Shown: positions 42,980 through 50,991 of the stretch, piece after piece
How the letters are laid out: every line of letters starts with the position of its first letter
Numbering within the stretch: the first letter of the stretch is position 1
From: Acidobacteriota bacterium
GTDB lineage: Bacteria > Acidobacteriota > Thermoanaerobaculia > Multivoradales > JBCCEF01
Length of the DNA stretch: 64,000 nt
Direction: 5' to 3'
Assembly: GCA_039030395.1 (NCBI GenBank)
Contig: JBCCEF010000003.1
Coordinates: forward strand, 124,001-188,000
The notes under the pieces: generated by a model
What the model was told of the DNA's origin: nothing
Database searches by the model: none
Seen by the model: the letters and a program-made list of their open reading frames with translations, nothing else
Translations under genes and position numbers: made by a program

Positions 42980-43368
42980 GATGGGTCTCCTGTGGCCGGC
43001 GTTTGTGTGCCGGAGGTTGGTGGTGCCGGGATTGGTGATGTCGGATCTGGCAGTGTCAGGTAGAGGGGCGTTCCGTCCTCGAGGGTGAGAAGCAGAAGGC
43101 TGGATTGCGCTGATTCCGCGGAGCGGAGGATCTCGGGCGGTTTTCGGGTCACGGGCTCATCGGTTGTAGGAAGGAAGAGCGTCCACCCCAGGGCGGCCAC
43201 CACCCCGGCTGCCACCAGCCAATACGCGGGCCGCCGTATGACGCGTTGCCGGCCCGAAAGACGAGCCTCCAGCCGGTATGCCGCCTCCCTTGGGGGAGTT
43301 TGCGGCGGTTGTCGCGACCAAGCCTTCAATTCCTCTTCGAAGCGTTCCAGGGGATGTCGATCCTTCAT
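42976..43368 (-). CDS. Membrane-anchored anti-sigma-like protein
   Basis: 130 aa. A soluble N-terminus (residues 1-45, ERFEEELKAWSRQPPQ) has no zinc ligands, then one membrane segment (PAYWLVAAGVVAALGWTLFL), then a proline/threonine-rich tail outside. Its position between an ECF sigma gene and an exported protein, with ATGA overlaps on both sides (43365-43368 and 42976-42979), suggests a sigma-binding anti-sigma factor. That function is inferred from context and layout, not from a recognised domain. Confidence 0.6.
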   Translation of the reverse strand: MKDRHPLERFEEELKAWSRQPPQTPPREAAYRLEARLSGRQRVIRRPAYWLVAAGVVAALGWTLFLPTTDEPVTRKPPEILRSAESAQSSLLLLTLEDGTPLYLTLPDPTSPIPAPPTSGTQTPATGDPS

Positions 43369-43910
43369 GAGGTCTCCTCTTCGCAGGCGATGCGCCGAGC
43401 GGGTACCGGAGCATCGAAGAGACGAATGAGCAGTTGGCGAGCACGGCGCCGGTGGGACCGAACCGAGGCGCTTCGAATGCCGAGAAGGTGGGCAATTTCG
43501 CTGTCTCTAAGTCCCTCGACGATGGTTAGATGCATCACGGCTCGTTGGCGAGGAGCCAGATTTCCTAGAAGGCGCTCGATGTCGAGAGCATCGTTGGGTG
43601 ATTCAGCTTTGCTGGGTTCGGTGATGTCCTCCAGCGAGACGAAGCTGCGAGTCCGCCGCACTCGATTTAAGCAATTGCGGAGCACGATTCGGGTCAACCA
43701 GGTTGAAAAGGCATCGGCGCTCTTGAGCGAAGAGAGCTTTTGCCAGGCAAGGATGAGTCCGTCTTGAACGGCATCTTCCGCTTGGGCTTCTCCAACCACC
43801 GATCGGGCGAGGCGGGTGAGGCGACACCATTGACCTTCGATCAGTTGGGCAAAGGCTTGCGGGTTGCCTTGCCGGGCTCTCCGAAGAGAATGCGAGATTT
43901 CCGTGCCCAT
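43365..43910 (-). CDS. ECF-family RNA polymerase sigma factor
   Basis: 181 aa from the ATG at 43910; an ATG at 43955 would add 15 residues that do not look conserved. Region 2: FAQLIEGQWCRLTRLARSVV and AEDAVQDGLILAWQKL. Region 4: LAPRQRAVMHLTIVEGLRDS and EIAHLLGIRSASVRSHRRRA. Coupled to its anti-sigma-like gene by a 4-bp overlap. Unrelated in detail to the sigma factor at 15837. Confidence 0.9.
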   Translation of the reverse strand: MGTEISHSLRRARQGNPQAFAQLIEGQWCRLTRLARSVVGEAQAEDAVQDGLILAWQKLSSLKSADAFSTWLTRIVLRNCLNRVRRTRSFVSLEDITEPSKAESPNDALDIERLLGNLAPRQRAVMHLTIVEGLRDSEIAHLLGIRSASVRSHRRRARQLLIRLFDAPVPARRIACEEETS

Positions 43911-44032
43911 ACCCAACAAGATGCGCAGAGTCCCTCGAACCGTGCACCGGATCATGGCGGGGCAAGGCGCTTCGTCGCCAGCAGATGTTCCGGGGAGTCC
44001 CTTTTAGGTAGGGTGAGAGGGGCGGATTGCAG

Positions 44033-44068
44033 CAAAAGAAAAGGGCGGACTCCGAAGAATCCGCCCTT
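44033..44068 (-). terminator. Rho-independent terminator after the IPTL-anchored protein gene
   Basis: On the minus strand AAGGGCGGA and TCCGCCCTT (9 bp, 10-nt loop) are followed by TTTTCTTTTG. It lies 40 bp after the stop at 44109. Confidence 0.8.
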
Positions 44069-44108
44069 CCTCACGCGACACGGTTCTCAGAACCGCTTCG
44101 AGCAACTC

Positions 44109-45260
44109 CTAGCTGCGGCGCATGAACACGATGCCCGCGCCGGCGAGCAGCAGGAGCAGCAGGCCGAGGCCGATCTGGCCGAGGGTCGGGATCTCGAGGA
44201 CCGAACCCACTCGCACGGTGGCCGAGCTATCGTTGTTGGCGGGCACCGGATCCATCTGATCCGACGAGGCCGAAGCGCTGTTGACGATGTCGCCATTGAC
44301 GCCCGGATTGATGTCCACGGTGACGTTGCAGACCGCCGTGGCGCCGTTCGCCAAGGCGCCGACATTCCAGGTGAAGGGCGGCACGTCGGAGCCACCGCAA
44401 TCGTCACTGTTGTAGGTGACCTCCGGCGGCAGCACGTCCGTCACCACCACGTTGGAGGCATCGTCCGGACCGTTGTTGGTGACCGTCAGGGTGTAGACGA
44501 TCTGGCCGCCCACCTCTTCGCCGGTCTTGGTCAGCTCGATGTCCGAGTCCACGGCGATCGGCGCATTCAAGCAGAAGACGTGATCGGAGGGCACCGAGGC
44601 GCCGTTCTGATGGGCCACGTTGTCGTAGGTGGCGGCGTTGATCTCGTCTAGCCACAGGAACAGGCAGGAGTTGCCGTTCGGAGCGTCCACGCCCTCTTGA
44701 CGCTGAATGGTGACCCAGGCGGCGCCGGTCACATCCGTCGCGGGGATGGTCACGTCCCAGCGGAAGATGGTGGTGAAGGCGAAGGGAACGCCGGTGTCCA
44801 CGATCGACGTCGGAGTTCCGGTGGTGGTGGCGATCACGGCGCCCGGAGCACCACCCGCATCGGCGCTGAAGACGATGTTGAAGGGGGTATTGGCGGTGTT
44901 GTCGGCCGCACAGGCGGCGACGAAGCCGTTGTTGAATTCGAGAGACAGGCCCCAGAAGCGCAGCGCATCGGCGGTGCCGCCGGTGAGAGGCGTGATCACC
45001 GCGCCGCTGACGATGCCTTCGGAGGTAACGTTCGGAGTGCCGCCGCCGACGCTCTCCGCGTCGGAGGTACGGGCGGTGTTGAAGTTGGCGACGTCGATCG
45101 GCTGTGCGTAGTCGGTCAGGCCGGTGCAGTCACCGGCTCCGCCGCCCGGAGGTCCGACCGGGCCGTCATGGGTGATCTGGGTCGCGTCCTGCGCCCAGGC
45201 GCCCATGGCGACCAGCGAAGCCACCAGGGCGAAAAGCAAAATGGTACGAACGTTGTTCAT
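44109..45260 (-). CDS. Exported DUF11-domain protein with IPTL-type C-terminal sorting signal
   Basis: 383 aa from the ATG at 45260. Signal peptide (ILLFALVASLVAMGAWAQ). Residues ~30-240 are beta-rich without a named family. A DUF11 repeat (IELTKTGEEVGGQIVYTLTV, TNNGPDDASNVVVTDVLPPE) occupies ~240-350. The C-terminus has IPTLGQIGLGLLLLLLAGAG and then a hydrophobic stretch ending VFMRRS: the IPTLxxWG-CTERM-like sorting tripartite pattern (motif, helix, basic tail), here without the tryptophan. It is expected to be exported and anchored by an exosortase-like enzyme elsewhere. Minus strand, divergent from ligD. Confidence 0.8.
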   Translation of the reverse strand: MNNVRTILLFALVASLVAMGAWAQDATQITHDGPVGPPGGGAGDCTGLTDYAQPIDVANFNTARTSDAESVGGGTPNVTSEGIVSGAVITPLTGGTADALRFWGLSLEFNNGFVAACAADNTANTPFNIVFSADAGGAPGAVIATTTGTPTSIVDTGVPFAFTTIFRWDVTIPATDVTGAAWVTIQRQEGVDAPNGNSCLFLWLDEINAATYDNVAHQNGASVPSDHVFCLNAPIAVDSDIELTKTGEEVGGQIVYTLTVTNNGPDDASNVVVTDVLPPEVTYNSDDCGGSDVPPFTWNVGALANGATAVCNVTVDINPGVNGDIVNSASASSDQMDPVPANNDSSATVRVGSVLEIPTLGQIGLGLLLLLLAGAGIVFMRRS

Positions 45261-45474
45261 GGTCCTCGGCCCCCCCTTTAGGGTTTTTCGGTCCCCGGAC
45301 GCGGTGTGCTCACCTTCGCCGGGCCAGTGGTGTTTATTTTGATACACACAGTCTTTGTCTACAGAAGCTTAAATCGTGTCAGGTCGGCGCTGAAAAGTCA
45401 ACCGTGGCAGGGGTTTGCCGGACCCCTTTCAAGCCCACCGAGGGGCGACCGGTGCAGTAATATTCCAGCGCACC

Positions 45475-47988
45475 ATGCCTCCCCATCGCAATCCGCTCGA
45501 TGCCTACCGCGCCAAGCGATCGGCCGGCGCCACGCCGGAACCCTTCGGCGGCCCGGAAGATGCCCGACCGGGACTCTTCGTGGTCCAGCAGCACGCCGCG
45601 CGCAAGATGCACTACGACCTGCGGCTGGAGATCGGTGGGGTGCTCAAGTCCTGGGCGGTGCCGAAGGGTCCCTCCCTCTCGACGGACGACAAGCGGTTGG
45701 CCGTTCAAACGGAGGACCACCCGGCGGGATACGGTGATTTCGAGGGGCTGATTCCGCAAGACAACTATGGTGCCGGCGCGATGATCGTGTGGGACCGCGG
45801 TCTGACGGTGCACCACCTCGATCCGCAAGAGGGCCTGGAAAGTGGCAAGCTGCTGTTCGAGCTGCGGGGGTTCAAGCTGCGGGGCCTGTGGACGTTGGTC
45901 AAGACCTCGCGGTCGCCCAAAGAGTGGCTGCTGATCAAGAAGCCGGACGCCTGGTCGACCGGTGAAGGGGCCGAAGACCTACCGGCGGAGTCGGTGCTTT
46001 CCGGGTTGACCGTCGAGGAACTGCGCGACGGCAGCGACCGCGCCGAGCGCATCCGCGACCAGCTCGACGACATGGGAGCTCTCCGGGGGACCGTAGAACT
46101 CGAATCTTTGTCGCCGATGCTGGCGGATCCCCATCGCGATCCGTTCTCCGCGCCGGGCTGGTGGTTCGAACTCAAGTACGACGGCTTTCGGGTGCTCGCC
46201 GCCACCCGGCGCGGCGAGGCGCCCCGGTTGCGCTATCGCAGCGGCCGTGACGCCAGCCGCACGTACCCGGAACTCACCCGCGCCCTGGCGGCGCTGCCCT
46301 ACCGGTCGCTGATCCTCGATGGCGAGGTGGTGATTCTCGACGACGAGGCCCGGCCGAGTTTTCAGCGCCTCCAGCAGCGTGGCCAGATGACCCGCCGGCC
46401 GGATGTCGAGCGGGCCGCCGTGCGGGATCCCACCATCTTCTACGCCTTCGATCTTGTGGCCTTCGAGGGCTTCGATTTGCGGAGCCTCGCCCTGCGCCAG
46501 CGCAAGGCTCTGCTCAAGGAGGTGCTGCCGGCGGCTGGGCCACTGCGCTTTACGGACCACGTCGAGGAGCAGGGCGAAGCCCTGTGGCAGGCGGTGCGGG
46601 CGATGGGCCTGGAGGGTCTGATCGGCAAGCGGGCGGACTCGCATTACCAAAGCCGCCGCTCGCCGGACTGGGTGAAGATCCGGGCAGATCTGGAGGGGGA
46701 GTTCGTGGTGGTGGGATTCACCGCACCGAAAGGCTCCCGATCGGGCTTCGGAGCTCTCCACCTGGGAGTTCTCGAAGGCGCCAGCATGGTGTTCGTGGGC
46801 AGCGTGGGAACGGGCTTCGATCAACGCACCATCGATCAACTCCACGCCGAGCTGTCAGCCGATCAACGCTCGGATCCGCCGCTCACCGGCGGCGCGATTC
46901 CCACCGGCGAGGAGCACACCTGGGTCGAGCCTCGGCGGGTCGCTGCCGTGCGCTACACCGAATTGACGGACTCCGGCCAGCTCCGCCATCCGGTTTTCCT
47001 CGGTCTCAAGGGCGACAAGCTGCCGGAGGACTGCTCCCGCGCCCCCACCGGTTCGCGCCTGGAGGAACCGCTGAAGGGCGCAACGGAAGACGACGAGGTC
47101 GAAAAGCCGAAGGTCCCGTTCTCTAATCTCGACAAAGTCTTCTGGCCGGCAGAGGGCTACACCAAGGGCGACCTGATCGACTACTACCGGGCCGTGTCGC
47201 CCCGCCTGCTGCCCTTCCTGCAGGGCCGGCCGGTGGTGCTCGATCGCTTTCCGGACGGCATCGAAGGCAAGTCGTTCTTTCAGAAGAATGCGCCGGACTT
47301 CACGCCGGATTGGGTACGCACGGCGCCCTTGTGGTCTGAGGAAACCGGCCGCGAGACGAGCTTCTTCGCGGCGGACGACGAGACCAGCCTGCTCTACCTG
47401 ATCAACCTCGGTGCCATCCCGCTCCATATCTGGTCGAGCCGCATGGCAACCCTGCAGTCGCCGGACTGGTGCATCCTCGACTTGGACGCCAAAGACGCCT
47501 CCTTCGAGCAGGCCATCGAGGTGGCGCGTTGTATTCATCGGTTGTGTGAAGGCATCGACCTGCCGAGTTACGTCAAGACCAGCGGCGCCACCGGCCTCCA
47601 CGTTCTGATTCCCCTTGGCCGTCAGGTGACTTTCGAGCAGTCGCGGCAGCTCGCCGAGGTGCTCGCCAAGGTGGTGGCGGAGAAACTGCCGGAGATCGCC
47701 AGTGTCGCCCGCCGGCCGGCGGCGCGGCAGGGCAAGATCTATGTCGATTTTCTTCAGAACGGCTACGGCAAGCTACTGGTGGCGCCCTACAGCGCCCGGC
47801 CGCAGCCCGGCGCCACCGTTTCCATGCCCCTCGCCTGGGACGAAGTGCGGCCCGGTCTCGACCCGGCCGCTTTCGACCTTCGCACCGCGCCGCCTCGGCT
47901 GGCTGCCGAGGACGATCCTTTTGCCCGCTTGATGAACGCCGCGCCGGACCTGATGACCGCTCTCGGCCGCCTAGCCGAGCGCCTCTAG
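45475..47988 (+). CDS. ligD: Multidomain ATP-dependent DNA ligase LigD
   Basis: 837 aa from the ATG at 45475; an earlier in-frame ATG at 45415 would add 20 residues not needed for a domain. Order is 3'-phosphoesterase (FVVQQHAARKMHYDLRLE, KSWAVPKGPSLS), then ATP-dependent ligase with Lys234 in FELKYDGFRV, and the eukaryotic-type primase-polymerase domain last (IDYYRAVSPRLLPFLQGRPV, HIWSSRMATLQSPDWCILDL). This is the PE-ligase-polymerase order, not the POL-PE-LIG order of mycobacteria. It joins DNA ends held by Ku. The stop codon TAG is the beginning of a repeat element. Confidence 0.96.
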   Translation: MPPHRNPLDAYRAKRSAGATPEPFGGPEDARPGLFVVQQHAARKMHYDLRLEIGGVLKSWAVPKGPSLSTDDKRLAVQTEDHPAGYGDFEGLIPQDNYGAGAMIVWDRGLTVHHLDPQEGLESGKLLFELRGFKLRGLWTLVKTSRSPKEWLLIKKPDAWSTGEGAEDLPAESVLSGLTVEELRDGSDRAERIRDQLDDMGALRGTVELESLSPMLADPHRDPFSAPGWWFELKYDGFRVLAATRRGEAPRLRYRSGRDASRTYPELTRALAALPYRSLILDGEVVILDDEARPSFQRLQQRGQMTRRPDVERAAVRDPTIFYAFDLVAFEGFDLRSLALRQRKALLKEVLPAAGPLRFTDHVEEQGEALWQAVRAMGLEGLIGKRADSHYQSRRSPDWVKIRADLEGEFVVVGFTAPKGSRSGFGALHLGVLEGASMVFVGSVGTGFDQRTIDQLHAELSADQRSDPPLTGGAIPTGEEHTWVEPRRVAAVRYTELTDSGQLRHPVFLGLKGDKLPEDCSRAPTGSRLEEPLKGATEDDEVEKPKVPFSNLDKVFWPAEGYTKGDLIDYYRAVSPRLLPFLQGRPVVLDRFPDGIEGKSFFQKNAPDFTPDWVRTAPLWSEETGRETSFFAADDETSLLYLINLGAIPLHIWSSRMATLQSPDWCILDLDAKDASFEQAIEVARCIHRLCEGIDLPSYVKTSGATGLHVLIPLGRQVTFEQSRQLAEVLAKVVAEKLPEIASVARRPAARQGKIYVDFLQNGYGKLLVAPYSARPQPGATVSMPLAWDEVRPGLDPAAFDLRTAPPRLAAEDDPFARLMNAAPDLMTALGRLAERL

Positions 47989-48213
47989 GAGGTCGCTGAA
48001 AAGGCCTTCGGCCGATGATTTCAGCTTCACTGCTCGTTTTCTTTTTCGGGGGCTGGGCGCCCGCACGCGGTCCGCCCCTCACCCGAAAATACCAGTGTTT
48101 TCGGGCTCAATCCTACGCGGGCCGCCCGTCCTCGGCGCCTCTGGCGCCGCCGAGCCCTGTGGGCTCGGTCGTAGGGTGCTGAACGTCCAATCGAAGTTTT
48201 CGGCACCCTGCTA
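47985..48213 (+). repeat. Dispersed intergenic element, copy 2
   Basis: 229 bp filling the entire gap between ligD and the antiporter gene. Left end CTAGGAGGTCGCTGA (contains the ligD stop codon); right end CACCCTGCTA (contains the antiporter stop codon on the minus strand). Stem CCCGAAAATAC with GTGTTTTCGGG differs from copy 1 by a paired T-A to C-G change. Right hairpin AGGGTGCTGAA (48173-48183) with TTCGGCACCCT (48199-48209). The left stem contains AAGGCC-TTC-GGCC. Confidence 0.85.
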
Positions 48214-49422
48214 ACCGAGTGGCTCTGGCCGTTCTTCGGACGATTCGGGAAAGGTCTTCGCCATCGGGCCGGCGGTCAGGCCGTGGGCGAGGATGCTGAG
48301 CAGCACAGTGCAGGTGACGATGTGGATCAAGTGATCGTGCTCGCCCTGGGCGACTCCCTCGATGATCAACAGAGCGAACAGGATGGAGGCAATGCCGCGC
48401 GGTCCGAACCATCCCAGGAAGAGCTTCTCTTTGTTGCCGAGGCCAACGCCCAGGAGCGCCAGCAACACCGGCACCAAGCGGATCAGGGTCAGGCTGAGCA
48501 GGCCGTAGAGGAGGGTCGTCGGGGAGAGATGCGGCAGCGTTTCCGGCACCAGGGCGCCACCGAACACCAGGAACACCAGCAACGTGAGGAGCTGCGATTC
48601 GGTCTCCGAAAATTCCTCGATCTGGCACAGGGAGCGGGTTGAATTGCCGAGGGCCGCGCCGGCGCAGAAGGCAGCGATGAAGCCGTTGCCGTGCACCAGC
48701 TCGGCGCCGGCAAAGGCAAGCAGCGCCAAGCCGAGACCCGACAACCGGTGGAAGCTGGGATCCATCCAGCCGGTCTCCGTCGCCCGATCCACTAGGCGGC
48801 CGCCGAGCCAGCCCACCGCGATGCCCACCAGCGGTCCGAGGGTCACCTGGAGCAGGGCGAAGCGGACCCAGTACTCCACCGTGTGGACTTCCGCCGACGC
48901 GCAGGCGATAGACAACAGCATCAACACCAGCGGCAGGGCGATGCCGTCGTTCAGGCCGCTTTCTACGTTCAGGGACTGGCGCAGGCGCTCGGGCACCCGC
49001 GGGCTGGTCACCACCGCTTGGCCGAGGGCGGCGTCCGTCGGCGCCAGCACGGCGGCGAGGAGCGCCGCTTCCCAGAAGTGCAGATCCAGGAGCCACCAGG
49101 CCACCAGCGCGCCGGCGGCGATGGTCAGGGGCATGCCGATCGCCAGCAAGCGGATGGGGATGGCCCGCTCCATTTCGAGGCGCCTGAGGTCGATGCGCGA
49201 GGCATCGGTGAACAGCACCACCACCAGGGTGATCTCCGCCAGGGTGTGGATCAGCCCTTCCTCGTAGTCGAAGGGCACGAAGCCCAGTCCGCGCTCGCTG
49301 ATCAGGTAGCCGAAGGCGACGAAGACCATGGGCGGCGTGATCGGGCTGCCCGTCAGGCGGCGCGACACCAGGCCGAAGCCCAGGATGCCGGCGGCGACCA
49401 CGATGAACTCGAGATTCAACAT
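48211..49422 (-). CDS. CPA1-family Na+/H+ antiporter
   Basis: 403 aa, about twelve hydrophobic segments. The transport motif LNVESGLNDGIALPL is that of NhaP/CPA1 antiporters, with the preceding LAPTDAALGQAVVTS. It exchanges Na+ (or K+) for H+ and helps pH and salt balance. The C-terminal cytoplasmic tail is very short (MAKTFPESSEERPEPLG). The stop codon lies in the terminal inverted repeat of the element. Transcribed alone, with a divergent hydrolase gene 120 bp upstream. Confidence 0.92.
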   Translation of the reverse strand: MLNLEFIVVAAGILGFGLVSRRLTGSPITPPMVFVAFGYLISERGLGFVPFDYEEGLIHTLAEITLVVVLFTDASRIDLRRLEMERAIPIRLLAIGMPLTIAAGALVAWWLLDLHFWEAALLAAVLAPTDAALGQAVVTSPRVPERLRQSLNVESGLNDGIALPLVLMLLSIACASAEVHTVEYWVRFALLQVTLGPLVGIAVGWLGGRLVDRATETGWMDPSFHRLSGLGLALLAFAGAELVHGNGFIAAFCAGAALGNSTRSLCQIEEFSETESQLLTLLVFLVFGGALVPETLPHLSPTTLLYGLLSLTLIRLVPVLLALLGVGLGNKEKLFLGWFGPRGIASILFALLIIEGVAQGEHDHLIHIVTCTVLLSILAHGLTAGPMAKTFPESSEERPEPLG

Positions 49423-49542
49423 GCGGATGCCCGCACGATGTCACAGCGACCCCGGCTCGCAAACTCCGGCGAGCAAGACACCAAGTTCCCGCCGATCGGT
49501 ACGGTAGGCTCGACGCCTGAACACAGAGGAGATCTACTCATC

Positions 49543-50334
49543 ATGACGAATGCCCGATGGAACTGTTCGATGCTCGTCCTCGCCGCCATCGCAGCGGCAT
49601 TGCCGGCGTTCGGTGCCCTGAAGACCGAAGAGGTCACCTACCAGCACGGCGAAACGATGCTCAAGGGCTACCTCGCCTGGGACGACGCCAGTAAAGACTT
49701 GCGGCCAGGTGTGCTGGTGGTCCACGAATGGTGGGGACACAACGAGCACGCCCGAAGAAGCGCCGAGAAGCTCGCCGAAGCCGGCTATATCGCCTTCGCC
49801 GTGGACATGTACGGCGAGGGAAAGACGACGGATCACCCGCCGACGGCTGGCGAATGGTCGCAGTTCATTACCCAGAATCCAAAGATCGGTCAGGGGCGGT
49901 TCGATGTCGCCTACCAATTGTTGTCGGAGCACCGTTTGACAGCGCCGCGCCAGATGGCCGCCATCGGGTATTGCTTCGGAGGCACCACCGTCCTCACCTT
50001 GGCCCAAGGCGGGGTGGACCTGGACGGGGTGGTGAGTTTTCACGGCGGGCCGCCGGCCTATCCGCCGCAGAAGGCCATCGGTCCGAAAATTCTCATCCTG
50101 CACGGTTATGACGATCCCCTCGCCACCCGCAGCTCGATGATTCAGTACGAGAAGGCGCTCTCCGAGGTCGACGCCGACTGGCAGGCGACCTACTACGGCG
50201 GTGTCGCCCACAGCTTCACCAATCCCTCCGCCGACGGGCGCGGAATTCCCGGACTGCGCTACGACGCCGATGCCGACTGGCGCTCCTGGAACGCCATGCT
50301 GCTTTTTCTGGACGAGCTCTTCAGCCGCCGGTAG
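49543..50334 (+). CDS. Dienelactone-hydrolase-family protein, exported
   Basis: 263 aa from the ATG at 49543, with AGAGGAGA upstream; the longer open frame in the antiporter gene is a shadow. A signal peptide (CSMLVLAAIAAALPAFGA) is followed by the DLH alpha/beta hydrolase: GVLVVHEWWGHNEHARR, AVDMYGEGK, nucleophile Cys in AIGYCFGGTTVL, acid in HGYDDPL and catalytic His in GVAHSFTNP. The natural substrate is not known. The presence of a signal peptide is common in this subfamily. Confidence 0.9.
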   Translation: MTNARWNCSMLVLAAIAAALPAFGALKTEEVTYQHGETMLKGYLAWDDASKDLRPGVLVVHEWWGHNEHARRSAEKLAEAGYIAFAVDMYGEGKTTDHPPTAGEWSQFITQNPKIGQGRFDVAYQLLSEHRLTAPRQMAAIGYCFGGTTVLTLAQGGVDLDGVVSFHGGPPAYPPQKAIGPKILILHGYDDPLATRSSMIQYEKALSEVDADWQATYYGGVAHSFTNPSADGRGIPGLRYDADADWRSWNAMLLFLDELFSRR

Positions 50335-50471
50335 GCGGCAAGCACCCGGTCAGCGAGAGCGGATCGGGCAGACAAAGAAGCGCTTGTCGTCGCACCGGAG
50401 GCTCAGGGTGGGGTTTTGTCACAGCGGCGGAGGGTCCGCCGGGAGGTGGACGGCGGTAAGGCTGGCGGGTG

Positions 50472-50987
50472 TCAGGTTTCGGCGGGGGCGATTTCGAACA
50501 GCGGATCCCCGCCGTCGACGGCGTCTCCGGCGACGACGTGGAGCTGCTTGACAACGCCGGCCGTTTCGGCCTGGATCTCGTTCTCCATCTTCATCGCTTC
50601 GAGCACCACCACCCCCTGGCCGGCGGCGACGTCGGCGCCCTCTTCGGCCAGTACGGCGACCACCCGGCCGGGCATGTAGGCCTCCACCACCGCCGCTCGG
50701 CGACCCCCGGCGCCGCCGGCGCCGCCCTCCACCAGGGCGCTCAACGGGTCGAGGACGTCCACCACCGCCGCCCGCCACCGGCCGTGGACGTGCCGGCGGT
50801 GCTCGCCGGCGCGATGAACCGCCACTTCGTGGTGGGTGCTCGCCAGGGTGCGCAGGCTCAGCAGATTGACCGCCTGCACCGCCTCGACCCGATGCTCGAC
50901 CTCGCCGATCCGGACGACATACTCGTCGCCGCTTCGCTCGACGGAAACCTGTTCCTCGCGCTCGCCGTGGCGGATGACCAGCTTCAC
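50472..50987 (-). CDS. Biotin carboxyl carrier protein
   Basis: 171 aa. The biotinyl domain is at ~100-170 with the lysine in VVVLEAMKMENEIQAE, and the opening AYMPGRVVAVLAEEGADVAAG. The N-terminal ~95 residues do not match the typical BCCP and are a beta-rich part (RSGDEYVVRIGEVEHRVEAV) like the BT domain of split acyl-CoA carboxylase alpha chains. It carries carboxybiotin from the biotin carboxylase encoded 4 bp upstream. The partner carboxyltransferase is not in view, so acetyl-, propionyl- or methylcrotonyl-CoA cannot be told apart. Confidence 0.9.
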   Translation of the reverse strand: MKLVIRHGEREEQVSVERSGDEYVVRIGEVEHRVEAVQAVNLLSLRTLASTHHEVAVHRAGEHRRHVHGRWRAAVVDVLDPLSALVEGGAGGAGGRRAAVVEAYMPGRVVAVLAEEGADVAAGQGVVVLEAMKMENEIQAETAGVVKQLHVVAGDAVDGGDPLFEIAPAET

Positions 50988-50991
50988 GGAT

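Noticed and set aside
48113-49462. A 449-codon minus frame overlapping the antiporter
   Set aside because: Out of phase with the antiporter, Arg/Pro-rich and without membrane segments; the true gene is 48211-49422.
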